A stretch of 7,378 bases of DNA, taken from assembly GCA_031266495.1 (NCBI GenBank), contig JAISAX010000536.1:1-7378 (forward strand). The letters are read 5' to 3'. This document shows, piece by piece, positions 5,684-7,378 of this stretch; the stretch's first letter is position 1; the number at the start of each line of letters is the position of its first letter. Position numbers and translations under genes: made by a program. The notes below the pieces were generated by a model. It did no database searches and was not told the DNA's origin. It saw only the letters and a program-made list of their open reading frames with translations. This stretch comes from Opitutaceae bacterium (GTDB lineage: Bacteria; Verrucomicrobiota; Verrucomicrobiae; Opitutales; Opitutaceae).

Positions 5684-7378
5684 TCATTTGCCGCCGAGAC
5701 GGAGGCGGAGCTGGGCTTCGTAGAGGTTGCGCGGATCGGGAACGGTCTCGGGGTTTTCGATACGGCAACCGGACACACCTTCGCCGGTCGGGGTGCTTTT
5801 CGGTTCGCCGTCCCAAACCGGCTTCGCCCCTTGCAGGCCGACAATCGCGCCATCGGGATGCGAGTTGGCCCAGCCGACAAGGTAGTCGCGTCCGCTCGGG
5901 ACGCGGATGTTCCACTCCACAGAACGCGCGCCGAGTATCGGGCCGCCCGTGCCGCCATGATAACCGTCGTTGCGTTCGAGCGTGATGTCCGTGTGCAGAT
6001 TCTCAAAAGGCAGGTTCCGGTGTGTATCGAAAATTCCATGCTCAAGGACGCCGCGCGTCCAGACGTTGCCGCTGGAAAAGATTTCGACGTTGAGACCGTG
6101 GTCGGAGCGGGTTTCGATGCGAAAGTCGCTGACAAGGTTGTCGTGGCTGCCGCGACAGATGGTGCCGTGGTGGTGGGTCATGCGTTCCGGGGTGCTGGCT
6201 TTGAGTGTGAAACGGGTGAGGGTGACGCATTTGGCGCGGTCGAGGGCAGGGCCGTTTTCCATGTCAATCATCGTCACGTCGCGCAGCCAGCAGTGGATGG
6301 CGTGGGCGAAATACGGGGCGTTCCAGCCGCGGCAGCTTCCGTGGTGGAGTTTGTTGACCCATTCGTAATCGCGCAGGAAGCGGAGGGTCATGTTTTCGAT
6401 GCCGCTTTCACGAATGAAGGGGGCGTATTTCTGGAGTACGGGTTTCCAGTCGGCGCGCAGGTCGAAGCGCAGGGGTTGGCGGAGGGTGAGGGTGAGGCCG
6501 TCGGGGGCAATGGCGGCGAGTTCGACGATCCAGTTGGGTTTGGGTTTTGAGGGGTCGGGCCAGGAGGCGCTGCCGGCGTTTTTCCAGTCGTAAGCGTCGG
6601 CCCAGGCTCCGTCACCGCAGAGGTGTTTCGCGAAGGAATAGTCGTCTGGAATGGTTTGACGGAGGGAGATGAGGTCGCCTGTCCGGAGGAGACCGTCGGG
6701 AGCGGGGGAGGCGAGTCTGATTGTGGTGTCGCCGCGATGGGCGGGGGTGGCGAGCGGTAATGCGGGGCCGTCGTAGATTTGACGCTTTGGAGCGTCCTTC
6801 GGGGCGGGGGAGGGGGGGGAGGGGGTAAACCAGATCAGGCCGCCGCCGTAATTCCAGTAGGTGGCCCAACCGGCTTTGGTTTTTGCGGGGTAACGGTGCA
6901 GGAACCATGCGGTTTCGAGTGGTTGCGTGAAGATGAGTTCCACGCCGTCGCGGCTCTCGCCGCGCAGGACGGTCTTGTTCGTGTGAACGAAGAGGACTTT
7001 GCTGATTTTATATTTGCCGTCGGGGAACCAGACGATGCCGCCTGTCTCGGGTTTGACGGCGGCAATGGCGGCGCGGATGGCGTCGGTATCGTCGGTGACG
7101 CCATTGCCTTTCGCACCGTGGTCGCGAACGTTGATGCGCGGGGCAAAGGTCTGACTGGGCGTGGCGGTGTCGGGTAGCGGGTCTTCCCCGTAGTGGTATC
7201 CAGAATACGAACAGTTGGGGATGTTGGGGTGCGTGTCGGGTGCAGAAGCGTATTCGTCCCAGAGTGACGCACGGATGGGCGCAACGGCGCCGGGGGGGAG
7301 GAGAGCGGCGGCGGGGCCGCCGGCGGGGTGGCGGGGGGGGGTCTTGAGGGTGGCGGGCGCGGGGGGGGGGGGGGGGGG
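5684..7378 (-). CDS. Pectate-lyase-superfamily right-handed beta-helix protein, 5' end outside window
   Basis: Open from the right edge to TGA at 5686-5684; 564 residues are visible and no plausible start lies upstream of the conserved domain, so the gene is 5'-partial. Counting from the right edge, an Ala/Pro-rich leader (about 1-40) precedes SLWDEYAS, then INVRDHGAKGNGVTDDTDAI (82-101) and GGIVWFPDGKYKIS, the classic first turn of the Pectate_lyase_3 fold (DxGAkGDGxxDDTxAI, then GxVxxPxGxY). HTNKTVLRGES (132-142) is the next rung. Later beta-helix segments include HHHGTICRGSHDNLVSDF (about 402-419), GNVWTRGVLEHG and NDGYHGGTGGP. The fold is shared by polysaccharide lyases, GH28-type hydrolases and binding proteins; the exact reaction cannot be read off. 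Next to GH105, a role in depolymerising a uronic-acid-containing glycan is likely. Such proteins are usually exported, but the signal-peptide region is missing. Odd: G-tracts of 18, 9, 7 and 8 bases lie within the coding sequence, three of them near its 5' end. Confidence 0.87.
   Translation of the reverse strand, partial: PPPPPPAPATLKTPPRHPAGGPAAALLPPGAVAPIRASLWDEYASAPDTHPNIPNCSYSGYHYGEDPLPDTATPSQTFAPRINVRDHGAKGNGVTDDTDAIRAAIAAVKPETGGIVWFPDGKYKISKVLFVHTNKTVLRGESRDGVELIFTQPLETAWFLHRYPAKTKAGWATYWNYGGGLIWFTPSPPSPAPKDAPKRQIYDGPALPLATPAHRGDTTIRLASPAPDGLLRTGDLISLRQTIPDDYSFAKHLCGDGAWADAYDWKNAGSASWPDPSKPKPNWIVELAAIAPDGLTLTLRQPLRFDLRADWKPVLQKYAPFIRESGIENMTLRFLRDYEWVNKLHHGSCRGWNAPYFAHAIHCWLRDVTMIDMENGPALDRAKCVTLTRFTLKASTPERMTHHHGTICRGSHDNLVSDFRIETRSDHGLNVEIFSSGNVWTRGVLEHGIFDTHRNLPFENLHTDITLERNDGYHGGTGGPILGARSVEWNIRVPSGRDYLVGWANSHPDGAIVGLQGAKPVWDGEPKSTPTGEGVSGCRIENPETVPDPRNLYEAQLRLRLGGK
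7361..7378 (-). repeat. G18 homopolymer at the window edge
   Basis: The last 18 bases are all G and would encode polyproline in the lyase frame. A run this long at the very end suggests an assembly stop or an uncertain length. Confidence 0.9.

Noticed and set aside
4511..6550. 679-codon open frame on the plus strand
   Set aside because: It is antisense to GH105 and the lyase and shows low-complexity Gly/Glu/Val/Ala shadow composition. It arises from GC-rich codon use on the opposite strand.
1..7378. CRISPR array, integron attC sites or complete insertion sequence
   Set aside because: No regularly spaced repeats, no paired terminal inverted repeats around a transposase and no target duplications were seen. 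The Rpn gene lacks visible flanking ends.

Overview
The window is GC-rich DNA from a Gram-negative-type bacterium. The gene content (a GH105 unsaturated-uronyl hydrolase beside a pectate-lyase-fold protein, and an Rpn-type PD-(D/E)XK protein) and the many long poly-G/C tracts would fit a polysaccharide-degrading Verrucomicrobiota such as an Opitutaceae member. That placement is inference; no rRNA or other marker gene is present. All four substantial genes lie on the minus strand, and two of them run off the window.

Layout from left to right. Positions 1-1373 (minus) hold a CobW/COG0523 G3E-family GTPase whose 3' end is beyond the left edge. Positions 1374-3304 hold no intact gene. This stretch contains gene relics: the degraded N-terminus of a Wzx-type polysaccharide flippase (plus, 2027-2256), a frameshifted fragment of an unrecognised protein (plus, 2905-3139), and the last ~21 codons of a second GH105 gene (minus, 3162-3224). 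It also holds poly-C and CA tracts and several hairpins. Positions 3305-4255 (minus) hold an Rpn-family recombination-promoting nuclease/putative transposase. Positions 4256-4594 are intergenic with inverted repeats. Positions 4595-5662 (minus) hold a complete GH105 glycoside hydrolase. Positions 5684-7378 (minus) hold a right-handed beta-helix, pectate-lyase-superfamily protein whose 5' end lies beyond the right edge. The window ends in 18 consecutive G, which may be an assembly break.

The beta-helix protein and the GH105 enzyme form a likely two-gene operon: same strand, 21-nt gap and the same reading frame. The lyase-fold protein would cut or bind an acidic polysaccharide, and GH105 would remove the terminal unsaturated uronic acid from the resulting oligosaccharides. 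The Rpn gene and the CobW gene are not obviously linked to this pathway.

I do not see a convincing new multi-gene system. The points most worth checking are: (a) sense-strand poly-C tracts near the 5' ends of several genes and relics; (b) the in-frame arrangement of lyase and GH105 with one TGA between them; (c) the gene relics between cobW and rpn, including a second GH105 tail; (d) a possible intragenic start in the rpn gene.
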